A DNA stretch of 64,000 nt from Coleophoma eucalyptorum (lineage: Eukaryota > Ascomycota > Leotiomycetes > Helotiales > Dermateaceae): contig JALRME010000008.1 in assembly GCA_026120035.1 (NCBI GenBank), forward strand, positions 558,001 to 622,000, read 5' to 3'. Position 1 is the stretch's first letter. Each line of letters starts with the position of its first letter. A program made the position numbers and the translations under genes. Under the pieces are notes generated by a model. It was not told the DNA's origin. It saw nothing but the letters and a program-made list of their open reading frames with translations, and did not search any database. Positions 32,371-42,844 of this stretch are shown in pieces.

Positions 32371-34596
32371 ATGCCCCCCGAAACTTACGAGCCATCTAGG
32401 CCATCAATGGAGGTCGAAAGCCTGACGATGCTAGCAACGGATAGAATCGAGGCTCCTATACTGGATAGTATAGTATCGCCTAGACCAAATGTCGGCGAAG
32501 ATAGGACTAAGAAGTTGGAGACCCTTGCAGGGAATGAGATCAACGAGGATTTTATTCGCATGTCTCTGAAAGAAGTAGATGTCAACTCTCTGAGACTTGC
32601 TCTTTACCAGATCACGAACGATGCGGAGCTGGAAGCTATGCATGTATCCAAAGTCAACTATTTCGGCGGGGCAATCATTGATTACGTATTATCAAAAGAA
32701 GATCAGGAAAGTGTCAGGGCAAAGACGCTTGAATATCTTCTTCAAAGACCACATGAAAGACCTGCACCGCCATCTGAAGAAGAAACCCGGAGACTGATGG
32801 ACCTTTTCAGTGACACTCCTATGAAATCCGACGCGGGTCTCAGCTTTGATTACCAGGAAGGATTTGAAGAACTCGCATTTGAAGACTTTCCAAGAGACGT
32901 GCAATGGACCAAAGATGCCCCTTTAGATCTTTCAAATTGGAAAGTTGTAATCGTGGGAGCAGGTATTAGTGCAATCGCTGCCGCTATCCCTCTAAAACGG
33001 CTTGGAATTCCATTTGAAATGATCGAAAGACAAAGTGGAATTGGAGGCACATGGCTACAGAACACCTACCCGAATGTGCGCGTGGATAGTCCCAGTTGCC
33101 TATTCCAGTACAGGTTAGTTATATATACTCTGCTTTATTTTTGATCATATGCTGAATACTCGATATTCGTGGCGCAGATTTACGAAGAACTATAAATGGA
33201 AAGAATACTTCCCTGCTGGTGGACGAGTTCAAGAATATCTTGAGTGGGTGGTGAACACATATGGGCTCGCGGAACACATAAAATTCGATCGGGAGGTTAT
33301 CGCATCAGAATGGGACGAAGTAACAAAAAGATGGAATATGACTATCAATCATAAACACGGAAACCAGGTGACTCAAGAGCTACTTCAACCTAATTTTATT
33401 ATCAGTGGCAGTGGATTGTTTAGCACAGCAAATCTTCCAGATATCCCAGGAATCAGTTCCTACAAAGGCCCGATATTTCATACGTCACAATGGGATCATA
33501 ATGTGGACTACAAGGGAAAGAATATCGGTCTTATAGGGACGGGTTCGACCGGCACTCAGGTGGCGCCTGGTCTTGCTACAACCGCAAAGAATCTTACTGT
33601 TTATCAACGGACAGCCAATTGGATTGTCCCATTTGAGTTCTTTAACAGCAAAATATCAGACAATACCAACTGGTTATTCGAAAATATGCCGTTCTACTGG
33701 AACTGGTATTCCTACGGAAGCTTTTTCAAAAGTCTGAACTTTTTCTCCATCCAAGGGCTTGACGAGGATTGGAAAGCGAATGGTGGAATGATCAGCGAGC
33801 GTAATGATAATGTCCGCAAGGCCCTGACAAAGTATATCAAGGAGTGTCTTCATGATAGGCCTGATTTGGTAAGTAACCTTTATAATTCTTCTCTTTTGTT
33901 TAGCACATCTTTCAGAAATTGATACAATTGATAACTTTGGCTAACTCTATCACCACCCAGGTTTCTAAAATGATCCCTACACATGCGCCAATGACTCGCC
34001 GAATGGTTGTCGATAATGGATTCTATAACACAATCCAACGTAGTAATGTCGACCTAATTACTGATAGTATTGAGTGCATCACCGAGACGGGAATTCGAAC
34101 TAAGGATGGTGATCGCGAACATGACATGATTGTCCTTGGCGCGGGATTCAAAGTCTCTCAATATTTCTTCCCAATTGACTATAAAGGCACGGAAGGAATG
34201 ACACTGAAGAAGCTCTGGGAGAGAGATGGTGCTCGCTCATATCTTGGCTTGGTCATGCCAAATTATCCTAACCTTTTCACGTCATACGGTCCTAACCACC
34301 AGCCTCGAGCCGGTAGTTTGCATTCATTTGGAGAACAATGGGGCAGATATGCAGCTCTATCAATTGTTCATATCATTGAAAGCGGGGCGAAGTCAATGGA
34401 AGTTAAGAGGGAGGTATTCGACGAATACAATCAGAGATTGGACCTTGGGACCAAAAAGCTTATTTGGGAATGTGAAGGGTCGGGTTACTTTGTCAACGAG
34501 CATGGAAGGCAAGGGGTTAATATGCCCTGGACGACTGCAGAGTACCATCAAATGGTTTTCAAACCCAATTTTGATGATTTTATTGTCAAGTACTAG
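32371..34596 (+). CDS. Baeyer-Villiger monooxygenase, 4-hydroxyacetophenone monooxygenase type (BVMO1)
   Basis: FAD/NADPH enzyme converting a ketone to an ester. About 700 residues in three exons. It has the long N-terminal helical extension of the HAPMO group (FIRMSLKEVDVNSLRLALYQ to TLEYLLQRPHERPAPPSEEE), then the first Rossmann motif VVIVGAGISAIAAAIPL (last Gly of GxGxxG is Ala), IERQSGIGGTWLQNTYPNVR, and a splice into FTKNYKWKEYFPAGGRVQEYL. The BVMO fingerprint is YKGPIFHTSQWDH. The NADPH Rossmann motif is IGLIGTGSTGTQVAP. The final exon gives THAPMTRRMVVDNGFY, VLGAGFKVSQYFFP and SYGPNHQPRAG, and ends TAG. Introns are near 33115-33178 and 33870-33960. The likely substrate class is an aryl or cyclic ketone; the product would suit the esterase upstream. 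Confidence 0.9.
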
Positions 34597-34773
34597 AAAC
34601 TTGTATGATACTTAGAGATATTTACAAATGAAAAGTATAGAAACACTACTGATTATCTCTGCTGAAGTTTCAAGATACTCCAACCTGCTTCCAGACCAGG
34701 AGAGCATTCAGTTTTTATTTCCACGATTAATATTGGAGGTTTACTAGCACTTGAAATAGCTCTTCTTACGAAA

Positions 34774-37176
34774 CTACCAACCCGCCACGTCAAGATTAAC
34801 GTCTATATTATCATTACCAAGATCTGATGCATCGTACATATTCATGTTTATATCATTCCACCGAGAAATTTGCATTCTCTCGCCAATCATATCACTCATC
34901 ATCTGTTCCACGGCATCACAGTTGATATTTTCCATCATCTCAACATCAAAACCCTGCAAATTGGACCACATATCACCCGTGAATTGGGGTATGGCTTTGC
35001 GTGGTTGGTGTTTGTCTTCGGCGATAAGGTATAGCACCTTACGTTTGATAGCTTCGAAGGCATCTCGGTACCGCTTGATATTGGGCCAGCGTTCTGTCAT
35101 TATGTAAAGAATAATGCTACAATCAGACAACGCAGACATGTTCTTTATGGCATTCGTTGATGGTGAGTGCCACATGCAGTAGACTAACGTAAGGCCTTCA
35201 GAAAGTTAGCCAGGCAACTAAGCAAGATAGGAATTGAGAAAATAAGAAACAACCCACCGGCCATAAATACCGTCTGTAATGATAACGTGGAAAAAGCAAC
35301 CGGGAAATAGTCATGAAGGCGTCTGTAAGTCTCGCAAATGCCTTTGCAGGCTTCAGTGCAAAGGTTGAGATACCGTTCGTTAATAACAGTTTCGTACAGT
35401 TGAGGCTGAAGCAAAAGCCTCGTGCATTTATGATAGTGCAACATCTAACAAATCAAGCCAACATCTGTAAGTAGAGCTTAATGATAAAAATCTCCTCTAA
35501 GCAAACTTACATATGCATTCATACTATGATCATCTCTGGGATGACTATGAGGTGGAATCGCGTTTTTCCATGCAGCCAACATGTCCAAGAACTTTTCCGT
35601 CTTGAGCGGTAAATTATTACTTAAAACGTCGACTCGGTAGATTTTGTGTTGGATTCTAGACTCAATTCTTTTCAGTCGCACGCTATGAAGGAAGCAGGTC
35701 AAACTGGTAGAGGGATATGCTGGCGCATTGGATGGCTCTGTTTGACGGAATATTTGCGGATCTTGGCATTCTTCGTCAACATCGAGAGGTAGCTTTTGAA
35801 AACCATTAGCTTCTAATTTCACTTGCCACGAGATACTTTTACCTCAACATCGATATCATGGTCACTTATGGAAGGAGGCCTTCCCAGTGCCATAGCAAAA
35901 TCTCTATCAAAGTAGTAGCAGGCCCAGAACAGTCGCTTTTCCAGTTCAGATTGCAAATTTGGGATCGTATGCGAGCGTCGTTTCCTATGCAGGCCAAGTT
36001 CCACACATAGTCGCATTGCGATTCCTACAAATGTCCATCCACCGACATCTCTGGGCACCCTTACACAAAGCTGGATCAATAAAAGAAGATATGATAATTC
36101 TCGAGTATCTCGCAGTCTGAGGATTTTCTCCCGCTTTTCCAATGCTGCTTCATGATGATGCCGCCATTGGTAGTTTCCCAAATCTCCCGTCTGAAATTTG
36201 ATCAGCCGAAATTCACGAAATCATCAGCAAACTTACTGTCTCTAGAAACTGCCCTCCCAACGCATACACCAAGTTTAGAATGCTCTCCTCGTACGGATCC
36301 TCTAGAGCAGCCCTTCTGTGATGAAAATCTTTGATTTGTGCACTATGCACAACTGGAAAGTTCACGGCGACATGTTTGAAATAGGCCAGCAGCAATTTAT
36401 CTGCCGTTTCGGTCTCCATATTAAAAAATACATTTGGGAATGAGAGACTCTCGCACCCAAGATCACTCGGCGCCCAGTTTTCTCGGTTTCTTGAGGACGT
36501 ATCATCCAGAGAATTAGTATCTGGAGAAGTGATGATACTCATACTTGCTTGCTGAAACGTCAATTGTTCTTTGCCATGGCAGACCAAAATTGATTCCAGC
36601 ATTCGTGCCAGTGTAAGTGTAGAGGTTCCACCGATGAAGGAGCCAGAAGTGTTTAAAGATACATCTCGCACTGCTGCAAGAGGCGAATCAGCTTCTAGTC
36701 CATCTTGCCTTTCCTTGGCTTGTGGTGCCATCTGGTGCCAGTGGTCAAGGGCCGCATCTCCAAGTCCACCGCCGTTGGTCAGAGCCGTTTCTAACTCTGC
36801 GACACGATTTTCTAACGCCTTGATATATTTTTTTGCTTCTTGAGGCTTGTGGTAAGAAGGTGACACGTAGCGGCATTCAAGGCCATGGCTGGCACAAGTC
36901 GAACATTCGGGCTGGTGTCCATCACACTGTTACAAGTTAGCCCAGGTCCAAGTAGATATTTAGATCCTGGCGGAACTAGGGGAAATAGAACAGGACATAA
37001 TGAAAGAATAGTTCTATATTGATTTTAACAGCAATTACCTTTTGCTTGCGAGTTTGACATCGTTGACATGCTACTTGGACCCTTGATCTCTTTGCGCGTT
37101 TAGGAGCAAGTGTCGATTGCTCACCCGGATTCACACCTGCCGCCACGGTTTCATTGCCATCGGTTTTGGTGGACAT
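34774..37176 (-). CDS. Zn2Cys6 transcription factor with Fungal_trans domain (regulator 2)
   Basis: Nuclear regulator of about 690 residues, paralogous to regulator 1. ATG 37176 is chosen because the longer frame begins with TTG. The zinc cluster is split by an intron as in regulator 1: VACQRCQTRKQK, then the second exon with CDGHQPECSTCASHGLECRY. The coiled-coil linker KKYIKALENRVAELETAL and a central SFIGGTSTLTLARMLESIL match regulator 1 (YVGGVSTITLGRVLGSVI). Fungal_trans exons follow with ILNLVYALGGQFLE, YLLLLIQLCVRVPRDVGGW, MRLCVELGLHRKR, FWACYYFDRDFAMALGRPP and SDCSIILYIMTERWPNIKRY. The stop is TAG 34774-34776. It ends tail-to-tail with BVMO1 and is divergent from the GHHTG hydrolase-fold gene, which is its likeliest nearby target. 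Confidence 0.9.
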
Positions 37177-37773
37177 TCTTGCACTCGCACTGGTACTTGC
37201 CAAGGTTAAGTGAGTTTTCTCTTATTATATTGCCAATCGCAACCACGTTAATCAGTGAGAATTTTCCCTCTGAGCAAAAAGATAAAAAATGCTTAAGATA
37301 AGGAGTGGGCGTAATCCGGGTACCTTGGGCAGAAACGATTCAAGATAAGATTAGGTAGGGCCTTTCTGGGGCGATAACGTAGCTTGATTGATACGACATA
37401 ATTGGTTTTACAGCACCCATTGACTGGCAAAACTAACCAGCGGAAGAACAGTCAGAAAAGGTTCTACGGGCTATCCAGGTCTCTACATTTCGATCAGATA
37501 GTTGCGAGAAATAATGAGTTCTTCAGATGTCTTCGTCCGAACCGTAGGCCACAGATTTGCCGAGCGTTGAAATCATCGGGAAACAGTTCCGAAGAAATCT
37601 TGAATGCTGCGGGCCGCCATGCTAGTACTCGTTTCTCTTACCCTACGTATATGGAGGATTTCTCTATGCGAGAATGTACATATAAATTTAGATGTGGCCA
37701 ATTCTATTAAGGAGAGAAGAAATTGTGATTAAAAGTTAGAACCATCTGCTTCAGTGCCAAACGCAAAATCATC
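37177..37773. promoter_or_regulatory. Divergent promoter between regulator 2 and GHHTG protein 1
   Basis: No gene recognised. A frame at 37402-37710 has no recognisable motif. Both flanking genes start outward from here, so shared control is plausible. Confidence 0.4.
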
Positions 37774-38694
37774 ATGGTTGGTCCAATAAAACGAGCTTTT
37801 TACGACGCACCTTCAGGCCAGATTCTGTACCGTTACATCCTTGCATCTACAGAAGAAAAAAAGCCTCCAGTTGTATTCATGCATCAGTCCCCATCATGTG
37901 GACGGTGCTATGAAATAATAATGAAGGAGTATGCAGAACGCGGGCACGATTGCTACGCTCCAGACATGCCAGGGTGTGTTGCAGCATTTCATTCTCATAA
38001 TCAAAACTAATACCACTTTCAGATTTGGAGGCTCTGATGACATCAACTTTATGCCCGAAAGCACAAGATTTTACGTTGATACACTCATGGGACTATTCCG
38101 CTACCTGAAGTTACCAAAAATGCACTTGGTTGGACACCACACTGGAGCCGGCATGGCTATGGAGATGGGAGCGGTATACCCCGACGAAATTCTCACCATC
38201 TGTTGTTCAGCGCCAGCCCTAGCATCGAGAGAGGAACAGAGAGCTTTGTATGCAGCTCTGGGAGAGGAGTGGAGCAAGCCTAAGGAAGATGGATCTCAGT
38301 TAACGAGGGTCTGGGATATCATGAAAGATTATGTGATTGGTGATCTGGAAACAAAAGTTTATGAAGTTCTCGCTGCGTGCAGATCATGGAAGGGGAGAAA
38401 ACAGGCATACGAAGTACTTTTCCGGCAAGATAAGCTCACTTACTTCAAGCAGATCACCTGTCCGCTGCTTGCTATGTGCGCAGAGGACGATGTGGTTTGG
38501 CCAAATTTCCACTACGTGCAAGAATTAGTAAGTTTGGTGTGTTTGAAATGGCAAATAATACATACTAATTCATAACATTATAGCAACCGGAGGCACGACG
38601 TGAAGTGACCTCGGGCGACATATTTGGAAGCAAAGATATTGAAGGGACCATTGCTTTTTACCACATGGACTTTTTAGAAAAGATGGGCGCGTAA
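37774..38694 (+). CDS. Alpha/beta-hydrolase-fold protein with GHHTG elbow (copy 1)
   Basis: About 275 residues in three exons. It begins MVGPIKRAFYDAPSGQILYRY and contains VVFMHQSPSCGRCYE at the oxyanion position and HDCYAPDMPG. After an intron (37975 to about 38022) it reads FGGSDDINFMP and KMHLVGHHTGAGMAMEMG. The position of the nucleophile Ser in GxSxG is His (G-H-H-T-G). The acid-region strand is CPLLAMCAEDDVVWP. The last exon (38583-38694) reads QPEARREVTSGDIFGSKDIE and has no His where the catalytic His normally sits. The fold is clear but the standard Ser-His-Asp triad is not. A sister gene with the same features lies at 55677-56606. It may be a lyase, isomerase, cofactor-free oxygenase or binding protein rather than an esterase. 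Confidence 0.85.
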
Positions 38695-39045
38695 ATGAAT
38701 TTGGCCGAGCGTAGCTACAATCTTTAGATAAGGTTTTTAGGAAACGCTATGCAGTGGAGAGGCTATCGGATTTTGTAAATAAGATTGAGACATGGGGAAG
38801 TCAACCACAATAAATCATAAACTGGAAAGAATTTGCAGGTTGCCAAGGAACACATTGTAGTAAGATACTACTGTACAAACAAACTATAAAGGGGCATGGC
38901 TTGGAGAAGTATTTGGGATACGGTACTATCAGATGGAGAGTATCACGAAGCAAATTAAGGGCTAGCTAAAGGGTCGTTGGCATTTGATTATATTTCATTT
39001 TCTAGTAGTATAGCAGACACGATTTCAGATGAATGGTCGAATCCT
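38695..39045. other. Intergenic between two convergent genes
   Basis: 3' flanks of the GHHTG protein and the dienelactone hydrolase. Nothing recognised. Confidence 0.4.
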
Positions 39046-40029
39046 CTACTGCGATAGCCAGTAATTAAACCATGCGATTATGCCCCTCAGGCTTTCTTCT
39101 CTCGCATATCCTGGAAAAAATGTAAACACAAGCACCAAGCCTTGAGTTTGAAAGGAAATTGGCCAACTTACGTTCATATGGGCTTTTAATATTACCACGC
39201 AAGGCAAAGCCGTGCTCAACTCCCGAGAATAGTTGCATGTGGTAGGGTGTATTCGCTGTTTGCAGAATATCAACGGCTGTCCTGCGAGCTGGCGCTTCGA
39301 AGGCAACGTCATTCGCTGCGCAAGAAAGAAATAGTGGCTCTAAAGACTAGTAAGAACTCATGAATTTATGATTTGTATTACAAAAATTGCGGACTTACTC
39401 TTCACGCTTTGAAAGTGCTGCTCGGTCAGAAAGGCAGGGTGGGCAAAAGCACCAGCTGTAAAAGTGTCTTCGGCAAGCCCATCCATAGCGTATGGAGCAC
39501 CAAAACAATAACTAAGACGTTTTCATTAGAAATAGATCATTTAAAGTACTTGACAGACTCACCCAACACAAGCGTATTTTGTGGATGATTGTCCATACTG
39601 TGCTTTCACCTCGCTGACCCATGTTGGGACATTTGCTTGCGCAAATTCAATATGCTTCGCCTTCCAAGCTTCAAAGTCAAATTCTGGCATGAATTTCTCG
39701 TCACTTGTCATATGTTTCCCAATATCGTCCTAGAGACATTAAGAGTTGGGAATATGATTAAATGGAAGAGTACCTACTCCTTGAAAATAGTCTAAACCCA
39801 AGGTTAGATATCCCGCGCAAGCAAAACTGTCCATTACAAGTCGTGCATTTTGGGACATAGCCCAAATATCAGCGAAATAGAGAACTAAATGACCGTTTGC
39901 ATTGCCTTCTTTGGGATGCGAAATGTATGTTGCGACATTGGCGACAGTAACAAAACTTCCTTGGGGTTCTCCATCATGGATGGCGCCCTTCAGACAGCAA
40001 GTGCTGGAAGGTTTGGCAAGGTACACCAT
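39046..40029 (-). CDS. Dienelactone hydrolase family protein
   Basis: Cys-His-Asp hydrolase of the dienelactone hydrolase family, about 260 residues in five exons. ATG 40029 is the first true ATG; an upstream in-frame GTG is ignored. It reads MVYLAKPSSTCCLKG, VATYISHPKEGNANGHLVLY and GYLTLGLDYFQG, then exon DDIGKHMTSDEKFMPEFD and QANVPTWVSEVKAQYG. The nucleophile exon carries YCFGAPYAMDGLAEDTF (Cys). The acid and His are in SCAANDVAFEAPARR and FSGVEHGFALRG. The last exon RYAREESLRGIIAWFNYW ends at TAG 39046-39048. The family opens lactones in aromatic catabolism, which fits neighbours that make lactones and esters (BVMO2 is divergent, 567 bases away). Confidence 0.87.
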
Positions 40030-40595
40030 TGAATCCGTCTTCACTATTTGGATCTAGTAATTCAACGTAGAGAAGTTTGAGTTGATACCTAACAGGGGGT
40101 CTAGAGGCAAGAATCATGTGGCTGACAAGGCATGATCGGCAACATATATCATCATTGAGATTCTTCGGGATCGCGGCAAACCGGCTAGCCGACAGAATTG
40201 CATTTTCAGTCCAACACTTTTACAGTCTTAACGAAAAAAGAGACTTCGCATATCCATAACACCATTAGCTCTATGCACCACATTATCTTCATATTATTCA
40301 GGCGGAATAGTGTCCCGAAGATAGTACTTGGGGAAGGCAACAATATCTCCCGCTCAGCTTTGCCATGCTGTTTCACAATCGCTGAAGTCCTTATATCCAA
40401 CCTGCAATGTCCCTTCCCAATTGAATCTGCTCCTAGCTCTTTGCCATTGATTGTAATATACAACCGGCTCTTCTTAAGCCAGCCCAAAAAGTCGCCAAAA
40501 TACTCTTATTACACTTTCTTGCCTCGACTAGACGCAATACTCTATCGCTTCAGCAACCGAGTATAGTGGTTTAAAGCTGCTATTCGCGTAACACA
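40030..40595. promoter_or_regulatory. Divergent promoter between dienelactone hydrolase and BVMO2
   Basis: Bidirectional upstream region. Reading frames inside it (40198-40566) overlap on both strands and show no motif. No specific operator was recognised. Confidence 0.4.
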
Positions 40596-42589
40596 ATGGG
40601 TTCATTAAGGAGTACATTCACGATAAAAGATGCACCGATCGAGAATCTCAGGCCCATCAAAGTAAGAGTCATTGGCGCAGGGTATTCGGGCATTTATCTA
40701 GGAGTTCGAATTCCGCAGAGGATACGAAATGTAGACCTGCAGATTTATGAGAAGAATGAGGGAGTTGGCGGTACCTGGTGGGAGAACAGGTATCCAGGAT
40801 GTGCTTGCGATGTGCCCAGTGAGCCAAATTTCTTAGAGCTGTGGCGGTTGTATTCAAGGTCCAGTCTGGCTGATATGGTTCATCTTTAGCACATTCATAC
40901 CAGTACACCTTTGACCCCAACCCAAATTGGGCGGGCTTTTACGCTTCTGCCGCGGAGATACGTCAATACCTTGGCGACGTTGCTGAGAAATATGGTGTTA
41001 TGAGGCATTTGAAGACCAGCCACGAAGTCATGCGATGTGCTTGGGACGAAAATGCAAAGAAATGGTATGATTGACAGTTAGTTCGCGTGATCAGTGGAGC
41101 GCGGCATATACACTTACATGGGCTAACGTTTATAGGAACATTACTGTGAAGAATCTTGCTACAGGTTTGACGTTTGAAGAAGAGGCCGATGTTGTTGTGT
41201 CATGTAGAGGTACACTAAATAAACCGAAATGGCCGCAAGTGCCAGGTATGGAAGACTTCAAGGGAGAAATGATGCATTCAGCAGCTTGGAACGACAGGTA
41301 TATCATCTCCCGTTTTTGTTCTTACTTTCAGGTCTCATATTAAATTTTCAAAAGCTACGACTTTACAAATAAGAGAGTTGGAATGATTGGGGGCGGATCA
41401 AGCGGTGTCCAGATCCTTCCAGAGCTGGCAAAGATAGAGGGCATTACGCTAAGTTGCTTCGTCCGCAGCAAAGTCTGGATAGCAAATCCCTTCTTTGATG
41501 AAACTATGGAAAAGCTGGGACTAGATCCTAAGATTTTGAGCTGTAAGTTCAACAGTCGAGCACCCTCGGTGTCCAGCAATACTCATATGGTGCCAAGTTT
41601 CGGAGAAGCAACGAAAGCAATTTTCTGATGATGCTGATTATTATCTCCAATTTCGAAAGATCATTGAAGGCACGGGGAGCGCATATCATGAAATAACGCT
41701 GAAGGATTCCGCCATGCAGGCTGAATCGGTTGAGATGCTACGAGCTTTGATGAAAGAAAAACTGATCAAAAAGCCCGAGGTCTCCGAAGCACTTATTCCT
41801 TCTTATGCTGCGGGTTGCAGACGGCTAATTCCGGGCCCTGGATATCTCGATGCTCTAGTTGCAGACAATGTGGATTTCTATTCCAATAAAATGGCGTCCA
41901 TAACTCCAACTGGCATTCAGTTAAAGGATGGAAAGCACCTTGATCTTGATGTAATTATCTGTGCGACCGGCTTCGACTCTTCAGGAGTACCACCATACGA
42001 AGTCAAAGGACTTGGGGGCAGTACAATACAACAAAGATTTGTACCATACCCGGAGACTTATATGTCCCTTGCCGTGGATGGCTTTCCCAACTATTTTATG
42101 ATGATGGGTCCGAACGCTGCCCTTGGGGCGGGAGCTTTAACTGTGGTCCTCGAAAACGAAGGCGACTACATTATCAAGTGCATTCGAAAGTTGCAGAAGG
42201 AGGACTACGTATCAATGATGCCTAAGCGAAGCCGAGTTGAAGATTTCCAAGAATACGTAGCAGAGTATTTCAAGAGGACCATTTACACTGACAACTGTAA
42301 TAGTTGGTACAAGAATGATGGCGGAAAAGGAGATCACATTATTGGGCTTTGGCCTGGAAGTACTACACACGCTCTTGAGATGTTGCGCTCGCCAAGATGG
42401 GAGGATTTTGAGTATGAAAGCCGGGAAGACAATAAGTTGCGATGGCTAGGAAATGGGTGGAGTTACTGCCATATTCCAGGGACCGGTGGCGACCCGACTT
42501 TCTATTTGAATCCAGAATTTGTAGATAAACCCACTGTTGGGATGCCGGAGAGCGATCCTAAGCACATGCGTAGACCTTACTCTCAATAA
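40596..42589 (+). CDS. FAD-dependent Baeyer-Villiger/flavin monooxygenase (BVMO2)
   Basis: About 590 residues in five exons that splice in phase. It starts MGSLRSTFTIKDAPIENLRP, with FAD motif VRVIGAGYSGIYLGVRIPQ and IYEKNEGVGGTWWENRYPGC. The exon from 40890 reads HSYQYTFDPNPNWAGFYA and QYLGDVAEKYGVMRHL. The BVMO-type fingerprint FKGEMMHSAAWND precedes an intron ending CAAAAG. Then KRVGMIGGGSSGVQILPEL is the NADPH motif. The last exon (from about 41599) reads SEKQRKQFSDDADYYLQFRK, PGPGYLDALVADNVDF, DVIICATGFDSSGVPPY and MMMGPNAALGAGAL. It resembles the sterigmatocystin StcW-like group rather than HAPMO and lacks the N-terminal extension of BVMO1, so the two are not recent duplicates. Divergent from the dienelactone hydrolase. 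Confidence 0.88.
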
Positions 42590-42844
42590 GAGAAGCCTGG
42601 ACTTTTAGCTTGATATTAGTAGAGATTATTATCAGACTTGTGACTGCCACAACTTGCAAATTAGTAAAGGATTATGACGTTTTGGTAGTACAAAGATAAT
42701 TTTATGTGTGTTCACGGAAAAGAAAGGCCATTAGTAGCAATAGTAACTAATTGCTCAATTACACATGATTTTCGAATAATCTGGATAATAGTTTAACTTC
42801 CTGCTAAGGTTAGACCGACTAACTAATGTATCACAACTGTGTAA

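Noticed and set aside
40840..41640. Apparent frameshifts in BVMO2
   Set aside because: All breaks are resolved by in-phase GT-AG introns (acceptors CTTTAG, TTATAG, CAAAAG, CCAAG), so the gene is intact.
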